Part shown: positions 35,326-44,183 of the stretch, piece after piece
Layout of the letters: each line of letters begins with the position of its first letter
Numbering within the stretch: position 1 is the first letter of the stretch
Source: JARYGU01 sp033795365
GTDB taxonomy: Bacteria > Pseudomonadota > Alphaproteobacteria > Rhizobiales > Rhizobiaceae
NCBI GenBank assembly: GCA_033795365.1
Contig: JARYGU010000010.1
Coordinates: 138,777 to 202,776, forward strand
Direction: 5' to 3'
DNA length: 64,000 bases
Made by a program: the position numbers and the translations under genes
Notes under the pieces: generated by a model
The model's input: the letters and a program-made list of their open reading frames with translations, nothing else
Told to the model about the DNA's origin: nothing
Database searches by the model: none

Positions 35326-36341
35326 TGAGACCCTTCGACTATACCCGCGCCGAAACCGTCCACGATGCCGTCGCAGCCCTTGCCGCCAATCCGGGGGCTC
35401 AGATTCTGGCCGGCGGCACCAATCTCGTGGATTTGATGAAATACGACGTGACGCGTCCGGCGGCGATCATCGATATCAATCGCCTGCCACTCGACGGCAT
35501 CGAAGACCTTCCGGACGGCGGCCTTCGCATCGGCGCACTCGCCAGCAATTCGGCGGTCGCCTACGATCCCCGCGTCCGGGAGCGTTATCCGCTGCTCGCC
35601 AGCGCCATTCTCGCCGGTGCCTCGCCGCAGCTCAGGAACGCCGCCACAACGGGCGGCAATCTCCTGCAGCGCACCCGTTGCTATTATTTCTACGATCCTT
35701 CCACGCCCTGCAACAAGCGCGAGCCGGGCTCGGGCTGTTCGGCGATCGGCGGCGTTAACCGCATCCACGCCATCCTCGGCGCGAGCGACAAATGCATCGC
35801 CGTCCACCCGTCGGACATGTGCGTGGCGCTCGCCGCCCTTGCGGCGACGGTCGAGGTCGAGGGGCCGGACGGCCGCCGCGGCATTCCCTTCACGGAATTC
35901 CACCGCCTGCCGGGCGATCGACCGGAGCAGGACAACACGCTCGGCCGGGGTGAGATGGTCACCGCCGTCCGGCTCGACGGCAATCATTTCGTCGGCCATC
36001 ACAGCTACTTGAAACTACGCGACCGGCTCTCCTTCGCCTTCGCACTCGTCTCGGTCGCCGCCGCCATCGATATCGCCGGGGGTGAGATCGTCGACCTGCG
36101 CGTGGCGCTCGGCGGCGTCGCCCATAAGCCCTGGCGCGATAGTCTGGCCGAAGCCGAATTCGCGGGCTCCCCGGCCACGGAGGAAACATTCCGTCATGTC
36201 GCGGAGCGGCTTCTTGCGGGCGCAAAGGGTCAGGGCGGCAACGACTTCAAGATTCCGCTCGCCGAACGGGCGATCGTCCGGGCACTCATGCAGGCCGCTG
36301 CCGGCACGCCGCAGGATCAGACCGTCAAGGCCGTGGAATAG
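35325..36341 (+). CDS. Molybdenum hydroxylase FAD-binding subunit (PaoB/YagS-like)
   Basis: A 338-residue CO-dehydrogenase-type FAD subunit with AGGTNLVDLMK (28-38) and TTGGNLLQRTRC (108-119) for FAD. An insert with Cys119, Cys129, Cys138 and Cys157 (YDPSTPCNKREPGSGCSAIGG) matches the extra [4Fe-4S]-binding segment of PaoB. This places the enzyme in the PaoABC aldehyde oxidoreductase branch rather than true xanthine dehydrogenases. It is coupled to the iron-sulfur subunit. Confidence 0.9.
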   Translation: MRPFDYTRAETVHDAVAALAANPGAQILAGGTNLVDLMKYDVTRPAAIIDINRLPLDGIEDLPDGGLRIGALASNSAVAYDPRVRERYPLLASAILAGASPQLRNAATTGGNLLQRTRCYYFYDPSTPCNKREPGSGCSAIGGVNRIHAILGASDKCIAVHPSDMCVALAALAATVEVEGPDGRRGIPFTEFHRLPGDRPEQDNTLGRGEMVTAVRLDGNHFVGHHSYLKLRDRLSFAFALVSVAAAIDIAGGEIVDLRVALGGVAHKPWRDSLAEAEFAGSPATEETFRHVAERLLAGAKGQGGNDFKIPLAERAIVRALMQAAAGTPQDQTVKAVE

Positions 36342-36353
36342 AAGAATTTCATC

Positions 36354-38624
36354 ATGCTCAACCATCAATCCAAAGTCGTCGGAATTCCTCTTCCCCGCAT
36401 CGACGGCCCGCTCAAGGTCACCGGCCAGGCGAAATACGCCGCCGAACATCACGAGCCCGGCATGCTGCATGGCTTCGTCGCGGTCGCAACCGTAGCTTCG
36501 GGCCGCATCGCCGAAATCGACATCACGGCGGCCGAGCGCTTCCCCGGTGTCCTGAAGGTCTACACCCACGAGAACCGGCCGAAGACCGCCGAAAGCGACA
36601 AGAACTGGAAGGACATGGTCGCCGTACCCGGCCATCCCTTCCGGCCGCTCGAAAACGACTGCATTCTCTATGACGGCCAGCCGATCGCGCTGGTGGTCGC
36701 CGAGAGCTTCGAGGCGGCGCGCGACGCCGCTCCGCTCATCCGCGTCCGCTACGCGCCGGACGAACCTCACACCGATCTAGGACGCGAGCGGCGACAGAGC
36801 TACGTGCCGCCCCAACCGCGCATGGAGAAGATGGTGCCGCCCCCACCCCGCGGCCAGCCGGAGCTCGCCTATGAAAATGCGGCCTTCAGGATTTCCGCCG
36901 ACTACACGCTGGAAGGCGAATACCACAACCCGATGGAGCTTTTCGGAACCGCCGTGCTTTGGGAAGAGACCGGCGGGCTCACCGTCCACGAGAAGACGCA
37001 AGGCTCGCAGAATTCCCGCGATTACATCTGCAACGTCTTCGGCCTCGACCCACAGAAGGTCACCGTGAAGAACAGCTTCGTCGGCGGTGCCTTCGGCTCG
37101 GGCCTGCGCCCGAAACATCAGCTTTTTCTCGCGGTGATGGCAAGCCTCGATCTGAAACGCTCCGTGAAGGTGGAACTTTCCCGCCGGGAGATGTTCTATC
37201 TCACCTGGCGCCCCGCGACCTTGCAGACCGTCTCGCTCGCCGCCGATCGCGACGGCCGGCTGCAATCCGTCATGCACCATGCCGTGCAGGCCACGTCGCA
37301 ATATGAGGACTATCAGGAAAACGTCGTCAACTGGTCCGGGCTCGCCTACAAATGCGACAACGTCAAGCTCTCCTACGAACTCGCAAAACTCGATGCCGCA
37401 ACGCCCGGCGACATGCGCGCTCCGGGCGCGGCGACCGGCATCGCCGCCCTTGAAGCGGCCATGGACGAACTCGCCTATGAGATCGGCATGGATCCGCTGG
37501 AGCTTCGGCAGCGCAATTTCGTCACCCATGACCAGAACCATGACAAACAACTTACCTCCAAGGCGCTGGACGCCTGCTACCGGGAAGGCGCCGCGCGCTT
37601 CGGCTGGTCGAAGCGCTCCTTCGCACCGCACTCCATGCGCGATGGCCAGGACCTCGTCGGCTGGGGCATGGCGACAGGCATCTGGGAAGCCAGCCTGACA
37701 CAGGCGGAGGCGAAGGTCCGGCTTTTCGCCGACGGCAAGGTCATGGTCTCGGCCGCCGCCTCCGATATCGGCACCGGCACCTATACGATCCTTGGACAGA
37801 TCGCAGCGGAAGCTCTCGGTGTCTCCCTCGACAAGGTGACGGTGCGGATCGGAGATTCCACTTTGGCGACGACCAGCGTCCAGGGCGGCTCATGGACAGC
37901 CGCATCCTCCGGGTCGGCCGTTCAGGCCGCTTCCGCCGCTGTGAAGAAGACGCTGCTCGCTCATGCCAGAACCATGGCGAATTCGCCGCTCGCCGATGCA
38001 TCCGAGGAGGAGGTGTCGATCAGCGACGGACGGCTCGTACTCGAAAGAAACCACCAGGTCGGCCTTGCGATCGGCGATATCATGGAGGCCGCACGGGTCT
38101 CCTCGATCGAGGAGCACGGCAAGGTCGCACCCGACCAGGCCCAGGCGAAGAAGTTCGCCAGCTACACGCATTCGGCAGTCTTTGTGGAGGTGAAGGTGGA
38201 CGGGCAGCTCGCCATTCCACGCGTTACCCGCGTCGTCAGCGCGATCGCCGGCGGCCGCATCCTCAATCCGAAGACCGCCCGCAGCCAGATACTCGGCGGC
38301 GTCGTGATGGGCATCGGTATGGCGCTTCACGAGGAAGGCATGGTCGACCACCGCACCGGCCGGATCATGAACCACAACCTTGCCGAATATCACGTGCCGG
38401 CCCATGCCGATATCGACGATATCGACGTGATCTTCGTGGAGGAAGAGGATGCCAAGGTGAGCCCGATCGGCGCCAAGGGACTTGGTGAAATCGGCATTGT
38501 CGGGGTCGCAGCCGCCGTCTCCAATGCCATCTTCCACGCCACCGGCAAGCGCATCCGCCACCTGCCGATCACCGTCGACAAGATTCTCGCGCAGGACACT
38601 GTGTTGCAGCGCCGCGCGTCATGA
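36354..38624 (+). CDS. Molybdenum hydroxylase molybdopterin-binding subunit (PaoC/YagR-like)
   Basis: A 756-residue large subunit of the xanthine oxidase family, near the length of PaoC. Seen are the Moco-binding segments FVGGAFGSGLRPKHQ, MRAPGAATGIAALEAAMDE (Arg facing the Mo centre) and TSVQGGSWTAASSGSAVQ, and the catalytic Glu near the C-terminus in GAKGLGEIGIVGVAAAVSNA. It oxidises an aldehyde or N-heterocycle; aromatic aldehydes are typical for this branch. No XdhC-type maturation chaperone lies alongside. Confidence 0.9.
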   Translation: MLNHQSKVVGIPLPRIDGPLKVTGQAKYAAEHHEPGMLHGFVAVATVASGRIAEIDITAAERFPGVLKVYTHENRPKTAESDKNWKDMVAVPGHPFRPLENDCILYDGQPIALVVAESFEAARDAAPLIRVRYAPDEPHTDLGRERRQSYVPPQPRMEKMVPPPPRGQPELAYENAAFRISADYTLEGEYHNPMELFGTAVLWEETGGLTVHEKTQGSQNSRDYICNVFGLDPQKVTVKNSFVGGAFGSGLRPKHQLFLAVMASLDLKRSVKVELSRREMFYLTWRPATLQTVSLAADRDGRLQSVMHHAVQATSQYEDYQENVVNWSGLAYKCDNVKLSYELAKLDAATPGDMRAPGAATGIAALEAAMDELAYEIGMDPLELRQRNFVTHDQNHDKQLTSKALDACYREGAARFGWSKRSFAPHSMRDGQDLVGWGMATGIWEASLTQAEAKVRLFADGKVMVSAAASDIGTGTYTILGQIAAEALGVSLDKVTVRIGDSTLATTSVQGGSWTAASSGSAVQAASAAVKKTLLAHARTMANSPLADASEEEVSISDGRLVLERNHQVGLAIGDIMEAARVSSIEEHGKVAPDQAQAKKFASYTHSAVFVEVKVDGQLAIPRVTRVVSAIAGGRILNPKTARSQILGGVVMGIGMALHEEGMVDHRTGRIMNHNLAEYHVPAHADIDDIDVIFVEEEDAKVSPIGAKGLGEIGIVGVAAAVSNAIFHATGKRIRHLPITVDKILAQDTVLQRRAS

Positions 38625-38695
38625 ACGGCGCAGAGAACGCTGTAGCGCCTTGAATTCCAAAGGCGGTTTCTCTCCCGAGCCTGCTTTCCAGGCTG

Positions 38696-39373
38696 TCAGA
38701 CCTGAAGGGCCGAGTTTATCAGGGGCCTCAGCTCCGCCGGATTGAGGACCTGCGTTATGAACCGGTCGACGATCGGTTCATAGGCTCGCCAGAGCCTGCG
38801 CAGTGTCGCGGCCGATTGCGGTTCGAAATCGACCCTCAGATCCACCAGCGGCCAGGCGTGACGGTCGACGATCAGCAGCGCGGCCGCCATGGCCGGCTGG
38901 GTCTCTCCGCCGGCGGCAACGCCGGCGTCCAGAGCGTCGAGCAGCCGGGCGGCGAACGATCCTGCACCGGATGTCTGATAGCCGCGCACCATTTCGGCGG
39001 TAACGCGATCATTGGCCATGAAATTGCCGACGGAAACGCAGCCGTCGCCCTCATGCGCGGTCGCGATGGATTCGATCTTCGGTCCGTTGAAGAAAGCCGT
39101 TCGCCCTTCGCGATCTACCGCTGCGAACTGGCGAAGGTCGGGATGCTCGCTGCCGGCGACGAGGATATCGACCGTCTCTCTTGCCGAAAATCCCTTTTCA
39201 AGGAGGTCGAGGCCGAGGGGGCCGCAACGAATGTCGGTGCGGTGCTGGGTCGCGATCGCCCCGACACCCGCCCGGACCCAGGGGCACCGGTTCCCGACTG
39301 CGATGCTCGAGCTCGCCACCGCGATCCCGAACATGCCGGTGGGCCGGTCAAGTGCTGAAAGGGAAAAGGTCAT
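38696..39373 (-). CDS. DUF1028 family protein (Ntn-hydrolase-like fold)
   Basis: A 225-residue protein that begins MTFSLSALDRPTGMFGIAVA, typical of DUF1028, which is placed with the N-terminal-nucleophile hydrolase fold; further family segments are VGAIATQHRTD and SVGNFMAND. No enzymatic activity is established to my knowledge. It is the last gene of the nine-gene LacI-controlled operon, 36 bases after the flavin oxidase, so it probably acts on an intermediate of that pathway, possibly an amide or carbamoyl group. Confidence 0.8.
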   Translation of the reverse strand: MTFSLSALDRPTGMFGIAVASSSIAVGNRCPWVRAGVGAIATQHRTDIRCGPLGLDLLEKGFSARETVDILVAGSEHPDLRQFAAVDREGRTAFFNGPKIESIATAHEGDGCVSVGNFMANDRVTAEMVRGYQTSGAGSFAARLLDALDAGVAAGGETQPAMAAALLIVDRHAWPLVDLRVDFEPQSAATLRRLWRAYEPIVDRFITQVLNPAELRPLINSALQV

Positions 39374-39409
39374 CGTGTCTCCTTCGCGCCGAAGTGTTCA
39401 ACATGCGGG

Positions 39410-40699
39410 TCAGATTTCCCGGCTGTCCCTGAAGCGATACCAGGGAAGGATCAGGCGTGCGGCCCTCGACGTGACCGCGTGAAACGGCACCGGCACCGGG
39501 TCGGACGGAGAGATTGCCAGATCCTCATCGGGCACGCCCTCGACGGCATCCGCAACCACGGGCGCCATGGCGCAGGCAAGCGCCAGACCGCGGCCATTGC
39601 AGCCCACCCAGGCACAAAGCCCGTCGGCGCGTCGATGCAGATGCGGCAACCTGTCGATCGTCATCGCAATCCGCCCGCCCCAGAAATGCGTCATCGTATT
39701 GTCGGCAAGTGCTGAAAACAGCGCGCGCAAGCGCCGGCCGACGAGCTTCGGAAGGCGTCTTTCCGCGTCGAATTGGACCGCAAGCGCCCCTCCCGACACC
39801 AGTCTTCCCTCGCGATCCTTGCGGAAATAGCGCAGATCCATCCTGGTATCGGAGGCGGCTTCGTCGTTCGGAAGGATTTCGGCCGCGAGCGGCCCCAGCG
39901 GCTCGGTGGCAGCCTGATAGGAGGTGACCGGCACGATCGAGCGGCGAAGCTCCGGCCACAGATCGCCGGCATAGGCCGCAGTCGCCAGTGCCACCTTCCC
40001 GGCCCGCACGACGCCCGAAGGCGTCTTTATCGTCCAAACGCCGTCCTTGCGCTCCAGATGCTGCGCCGGGCTGTCTTCGAATACCGCAACGCCTTCACCG
40101 GTCGCCGCGCGGGCAAGGCCTACGGTAAAGGCATAAGGGTTTATATGCCCGCCGCCTCGGTGCTCCCATCCGCCGAAATAGGCATCGGTGCCCAGTCTGG
40201 CAGCCATCTCGGCAACCGGAACGGCCGCTGCCGGAGCGCCTTCGTCCGACCATTGCGCCGCAAGACCGGCGACCCGCGGGAAGCGGCCCGGCGTATGCGC
40301 GGGCTGCAGCCATCCCGAACGGCGCGCATCGCAATCGATGCCGTAGCGCTCCACCAGACCGAACAACGCATCCGACGCGCCCTTAACGAGATCGATGAGG
40401 CGTTCGGCCCTTTCTTCCGGCAGGAGCGAACGGATCGCCGACGGTCCATGACGGGTAAGGGCCGAGATGACCTGACCGTTAGCGCGACCGGAAGCGCCCG
40501 ATCCTACCTTCGCCGCTTCCAGCAGAACAACCTTCCGGCCCCGCCGTGCAAGCTCGATCGCCGTCGCAAGGCCCGAAATGCCGCCGCCCACCACGACAAC
40601 CTCGGCGGAAATCTCGCCGGCAAGGCGCGGAGCTGCGAACCGCTCCCTGGAAAGTGCGCTCCAGAGAGGCGACGGTTCGTCGGAGGGCCTGGATCTCAT
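39410..40699 (-). CDS. DAO-type FAD-dependent amine/amino acid oxidase
   Basis: A 429-residue flavoprotein of the D-amino-acid-oxidase superfamily, with the dinucleotide motif VVVVGGGISGLATAIELARRG near the N-terminus and a C-terminal FAD-contact segment (YAWVGCNGRGLALACAMAP-like, read as CAWVGCNGRG). The overall layout (ALWSA N-terminus, GSGASGRANGQV) is like PuuB/OrdL gamma-glutamylputrescine or sarcosine-type oxidases. Its ATG overlaps the VOC gene stop. In this operon it may oxidise the amine released after ring opening. Confidence 0.85.
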   Translation of the reverse strand: MRSRPSDEPSPLWSALSRERFAAPRLAGEISAEVVVVGGGISGLATAIELARRGRKVVLLEAAKVGSGASGRANGQVISALTRHGPSAIRSLLPEERAERLIDLVKGASDALFGLVERYGIDCDARRSGWLQPAHTPGRFPRVAGLAAQWSDEGAPAAAVPVAEMAARLGTDAYFGGWEHRGGGHINPYAFTVGLARAATGEGVAVFEDSPAQHLERKDGVWTIKTPSGVVRAGKVALATAAYAGDLWPELRRSIVPVTSYQAATEPLGPLAAEILPNDEAASDTRMDLRYFRKDREGRLVSGGALAVQFDAERRLPKLVGRRLRALFSALADNTMTHFWGGRIAMTIDRLPHLHRRADGLCAWVGCNGRGLALACAMAPVVADAVEGVPDEDLAISPSDPVPVPFHAVTSRAARLILPWYRFRDSREI

Positions 40700-41352
40700 C
40701 GCCGCAGCACCTCGATCTCGACACCGCAGACCTCGCGAAGATCATGGCGCACCGCCGTTTCCCCGAGGAAGACGAGCCGCCCGCTTCCCGGCGCAATCGC
40801 GACCCCGAAGGCGTCATGGGCTGCCAGGCGGTCCAGCCCCGACATTTCCGGCAGCGCGACGCAGACGAGGGACGAGGCGCCGTTCGGATGCCTCATCGCC
40901 TCCGGGCGCCACAGAAGCTCCGGCGTATGATGCTGGCAGAGCAGGCACTGCAGTCCGGGCGTCACGGAAGAGTCTATCCGGATGACGGAGAAACGCAGCT
41001 CCCCATCCGGAGTCATGCGCGAGAAACGGCGTGCCGGCTCAGCTGCAATACCTTTTGCCGCAAGATCGCCTGCCGACACCTCGATATCGCTGCTGCGGAG
41101 CGCCAGGCCGCGAATGCCTGCGCCGAGCGCAAGCAGGCTGCGCCAGGTCACATTCGCCGACGTTTCCGCCACGATGCCCATCAGCTCGATATAGTTGCCG
41201 TCGAGCATAATGCAGCGGTTTGCCGTTCCCATGGCGGGGCTGTGCCTCGCCTCCGGCGTCACATGGAACCCGGCGGCCTCGAAGACTTGACCTGCCGCTT
41301 GCAGGTCCTTGACGACGAGCACCACATGATCCAGCGCCAGCCTCAAACTCAT
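40696..41352 (-). CDS. VOC-superfamily (glyoxalase-like) protein
   Basis: A 218-residue protein with two vicinal-oxygen-chelate modules: LRLALDHVVLVVKDLQAAGQ at the start, RCIMLDGNYIELMGI as the metal-ligand Glu strand, and a second half (SLVCVALPEMSGLDRLA to GRLVFLGETA). It fits the Glyoxalase_3-like branch. The start at 41352 overlaps the permease stop by four bases; the much longer open frame upstream is antisense-free but out of frame with the permease genes and is a shadow. Substrate unknown. Confidence 0.8.
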   Translation of the reverse strand: MSLRLALDHVVLVVKDLQAAGQVFEAAGFHVTPEARHSPAMGTANRCIMLDGNYIELMGIVAETSANVTWRSLLALGAGIRGLALRSSDIEVSAGDLAAKGIAAEPARRFSRMTPDGELRFSVIRIDSSVTPGLQCLLCQHHTPELLWRPEAMRHPNGASSLVCVALPEMSGLDRLAAHDAFGVAIAPGSGRLVFLGETAVRHDLREVCGVEIEVLRR

Positions 41353-42155
41353 CCTGCCACCGTCATCTTGTCGATCCCGTAGATGCGGTCGACGACGATC
41401 AGCGCGACCACCGCCATCAGGAGCTGCAGGGTGCTGAGCGCAGCGATCGTCGGATCGAACTGATGCTCCAGATAACTGAGCATGACGACCGGCAGGGTGT
41501 TCGTGCTGGAACTGCCGAAGAAGTAGCTGATCGGAAGATTGTCGAAGGAGGTCAGGAAAGAAAACAACGACCCTGCCATGATGCCCGGCCGGATGAGCGG
41601 AAGCGTGACATGCCAGAAAACCTTGAAAGGGTTTGCGCCGAGAATGGCGGCCGCTTCCTCGTAGGAGGGCGGTATTCCGCCATAGACGCCGGCTACCGTG
41701 CGGATGACATAGGGCAGGCACACGATGGTATGCGTGATCAGAAGCGCGGTAAAGGAAATGCCGATCCCCAGCCATGACAGGAAGAACAGCGACGCGAAAC
41801 CGATGACGATCATCGGCATCGAGAGCGGCGAGAGCAGGAAGGTCATCACCGCATTCGTCCATGCCGCACGCGACCGCGCCAGGAACAGGCAGGCAGGAAC
41901 GCCGAGCAGGCATGACAGGATCGTCGCGCCGACGGCCACCTCCAGGCTGACGACCAGCGCATCGATGAAGGGCTGATAGGCGAAGATGTTTTGGAACCAC
42001 TTCAGCGACCAACCCGGAATGGGAAAGGAAACATAACCCGCTGAGGTGAAGGACACCACCACGACCACGAGGATCGGCGCGAGCATGAAGATGAAAAAGA
42101 GGACCACGAAGGCCGCAAGCCCGATGCTGACCCAATCCCTGTCCAGCGCTCTCAT
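41349..42155 (-). CDS. Polyamine-type ABC transporter permease (PotC-like)
   Basis: A 268-residue permease with six helices and the EAA loop (SYEEAAAILGANPFKVFWHVTLP). It is the second permease of a spermidine/putrescine-type (POPT family) importer. Three bases separate it from the first permease and it overlaps the VOC gene by four. The importer brings in the substrate of the HyuAB pathway by operon logic; it need not be a polyamine. Confidence 0.87.
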   Translation of the reverse strand: MRALDRDWVSIGLAAFVVLFFIFMLAPILVVVVVSFTSAGYVSFPIPGWSLKWFQNIFAYQPFIDALVVSLEVAVGATILSCLLGVPACLFLARSRAAWTNAVMTFLLSPLSMPMIVIGFASLFFLSWLGIGISFTALLITHTIVCLPYVIRTVAGVYGGIPPSYEEAAAILGANPFKVFWHVTLPLIRPGIMAGSLFSFLTSFDNLPISYFFGSSSTNTLPVVMLSYLEHQFDPTIAALSTLQLLMAVVALIVVDRIYGIDKMTVAG

Positions 42156-42158
42156 GGC

Positions 42159-43022
42159 CTACGCTCCCCTGCGGCGCACGAGGCGCAGTTGAAGGAAGAG
42201 GCAGAAGACCGCGATCACCAGGAGAATGGTGCTCATCGCGCTTGCCATGCCGAAATCGCGCGTCGTGTTGAACTGCTGGTAGATCATGAGCGGCAGCGTC
42301 TGAAGCCCGCCGCCGAGCAGGACCAGCGTGACGAAGCTTCCGTTGGCGATCATGAAGACGAGGATCGCACCGGTTCCGATCCCGTCGAGGGAAAGCGGCA
42401 GCGTGACTTCCCAGAAGGTGCGAAAGCGGCCTGCGCCGAGGATCTTGGCCGACTCTTCCAGCCGTATGTCCACCCCCTGCAGCACCGTGCTGATGGAAAG
42501 CACCATGAAGGGCACGAGGACATGCACCAGGGCGGCGACGGCGATCTCGGGCGAATTCGTCAGGCGAAGCGGCGCGGAAAGGATGCCGAGGTGGTCGACC
42601 AGGAGGTTGTTCACCAGCCCGCGCCGTGCGAACAGCACCTGCCAGCCGAAGGTGCGCATGATGATGGAGGTCAGGAGCGGCGCGATGAGCAGGAAGATGA
42701 TCACGCCTGCCCACCGGCCGGACTTCCGCACGAGGAAATAGGCGACCGGATAACCGATGAGGACCGATATGACGGTGACGCCAGCCGACAACGACACCGT
42801 CTCGGCCGTGACGCGCAGGTAGAAACTGTCCGTCAGCAGAGAGACGTAGCGAGAGAACGTGAAGCCGCCGTCCCCCGTGGAGAAGCTGCGCATCCCGTTG
42901 TCGAGAAGCGGCCACACGAAGAACACCACGAGAAAGAGCACCGCCGGGCCGGCCATGAGAATTGGCCGCAGCGGTTGGCTGCGTCTCGCCGGAATGGCTG
43001 TCTGCACCGTTTCACTCATCAT
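42159..43022 (-). CDS. Polyamine-type ABC transporter permease (PotB-like)
   Basis: A 287-residue permease: a polar N-terminus, then six helices starting PILMAGPAVLFLVVFFVWPLL, and the EAA loop (RLEESAKILGAGRFRTFWEVTLP). The first two codons are both ATG (43022 and 43019); either may be the start. It lies between the binding protein gene and the second permease in the same operon. Confidence 0.87.
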   Translation of the reverse strand: MMSETVQTAIPARRSQPLRPILMAGPAVLFLVVFFVWPLLDNGMRSFSTGDGGFTFSRYVSLLTDSFYLRVTAETVSLSAGVTVISVLIGYPVAYFLVRKSGRWAGVIIFLLIAPLLTSIIMRTFGWQVLFARRGLVNNLLVDHLGILSAPLRLTNSPEIAVAALVHVLVPFMVLSISTVLQGVDIRLEESAKILGAGRFRTFWEVTLPLSLDGIGTGAILVFMIANGSFVTLVLLGGGLQTLPLMIYQQFNTTRDFGMASAMSTILLVIAVFCLFLQLRLVRRRGA

Positions 43023-43076
43023 CCGCTTCCGTTCGCAAGAGGCGGCAGCCCTCCTTTAGACCGGCCGCCACGGCCC

Positions 43077-44126
43077 TCATCGGCCGATTTCACGATTCCA
43101 GCGGTCCACCCACTCGTTGCGCACCTCGGCGATCTGCTCATAGGGCGGGAAAGCGGTTTTCTGCCAGGGCGTGATGCGCGGCTTCAGCTTCTCGCTGTAA
43201 ACGACGTCGGTGTTGGTCACGCCGTAATTCATGATGTCGGCGAACTTCGTCTGGTTCTCCGCGTCCAGGACCTCGTTGATGTAGTCCCAGGCGAGCGGAT
43301 CGGCGTTCTTCGGCTTCTGCACCGCAACCCCGTTCAAGGCTCCGCCCTCTTCCGGGTTCAGGAAGTCGATCCAGGTCGCGCCGCTGTCATAATGGTTCCA
43401 GGTGCGGCCGTCGAAATAGATGCCGAGCTCGGCCTCGCCAGAGGACAGATGGTTGAAGAAATCGTTCGGGCCTGCCCAGAAGACGAGATTGTCCTTCATC
43501 TTGGCCATGGCATCGAAGAAGGGATCGACATTGTTCACGCCGCCGCCGAGCGCATTGGCCATCGCCCATATCAGCATGATCGGCGTCACGGCATAGCTGA
43601 TGGAAGGAACCGAAGCGACGAATTCGCCATCCGCCACGCGGTCGACGAATTCGGCAAAGGATTTCGGGGCGTTTTCGACACGTTCCTTGTGGAACGTGAT
43701 ACCGCCGACGCCGTAGTCGAAGATCGTTCCCTTGCCCATCACGGAGTCGGTCAGCTCCTGCGGGATCTTCGCGAGGTTGGGAAGTTTCTCCACCGTGAAG
43801 TCGTCGACGAGGTCGGCCTTCGCCGCAGTCAGCGCGAGGTCCGGTGTCATGATCAGAACGTCGACGGGCGGGTTGGCGGACTCCGCCTCCACCTGCGCCA
43901 GCCACTGCGGCGGGCCGCCGAGGGAAACGTTCGCCTTTGCCTTCGTCTTCGCCTCGAACGGGGCGGCGAAGCAGGTGCGCACCGCCTCTTCCCAAACGCC
44001 TCCGAAGGCCGTGACCGTGATCTCGCCGGCCTGCGCATTGGCAAAACGCGGCATCCCGCCGGTGATCAGGCCGGCGCCGACGGCCGCGCTACCACCAATG
44101 AAATGTCTTCTCGTGATAATCGTCAT
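43077..44126 (-). CDS. Polyamine-type ABC transporter binding protein with Tat-like signal
   Basis: A 349-residue PotD-like solute-binding protein. The signal peptide has a twin-Arg motif (TRRHFIGGSAAVGAGLITGG) and a cleavage region FANAQA, so export by Tat is likely. The mature protein shows the family's start (EITVTAFGGVWEEAV) and PKNADPLAWDYINEVLD. It encodes the periplasmic receptor of the operon's importer. The ligand is unknown; homologues bind polyamines, opines or amino acid derivatives. Confidence 0.87.
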   Translation of the reverse strand: MTIITRRHFIGGSAAVGAGLITGGMPRFANAQAGEITVTAFGGVWEEAVRTCFAAPFEAKTKAKANVSLGGPPQWLAQVEAESANPPVDVLIMTPDLALTAAKADLVDDFTVEKLPNLAKIPQELTDSVMGKGTIFDYGVGGITFHKERVENAPKSFAEFVDRVADGEFVASVPSISYAVTPIMLIWAMANALGGGVNNVDPFFDAMAKMKDNLVFWAGPNDFFNHLSSGEAELGIYFDGRTWNHYDSGATWIDFLNPEEGGALNGVAVQKPKNADPLAWDYINEVLDAENQTKFADIMNYGVTNTDVVYSEKLKPRITPWQKTAFPPYEQIAEVRNEWVDRWNREIGR

Positions 44127-44183
44127 CGAAGTTCTCCATAGCTGGAAGAGGTGGTATTTCTCGGAACGGAATGTAGGGCGCCG

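Noticed and set aside
41353..42915. Long upstream extension of the VOC protein frame on the minus strand
   Set aside because: It runs through the two permease genes in another frame, is Arg/His-rich as GC-rich shadow frames are, and the VOC domain starts cleanly at 41352.
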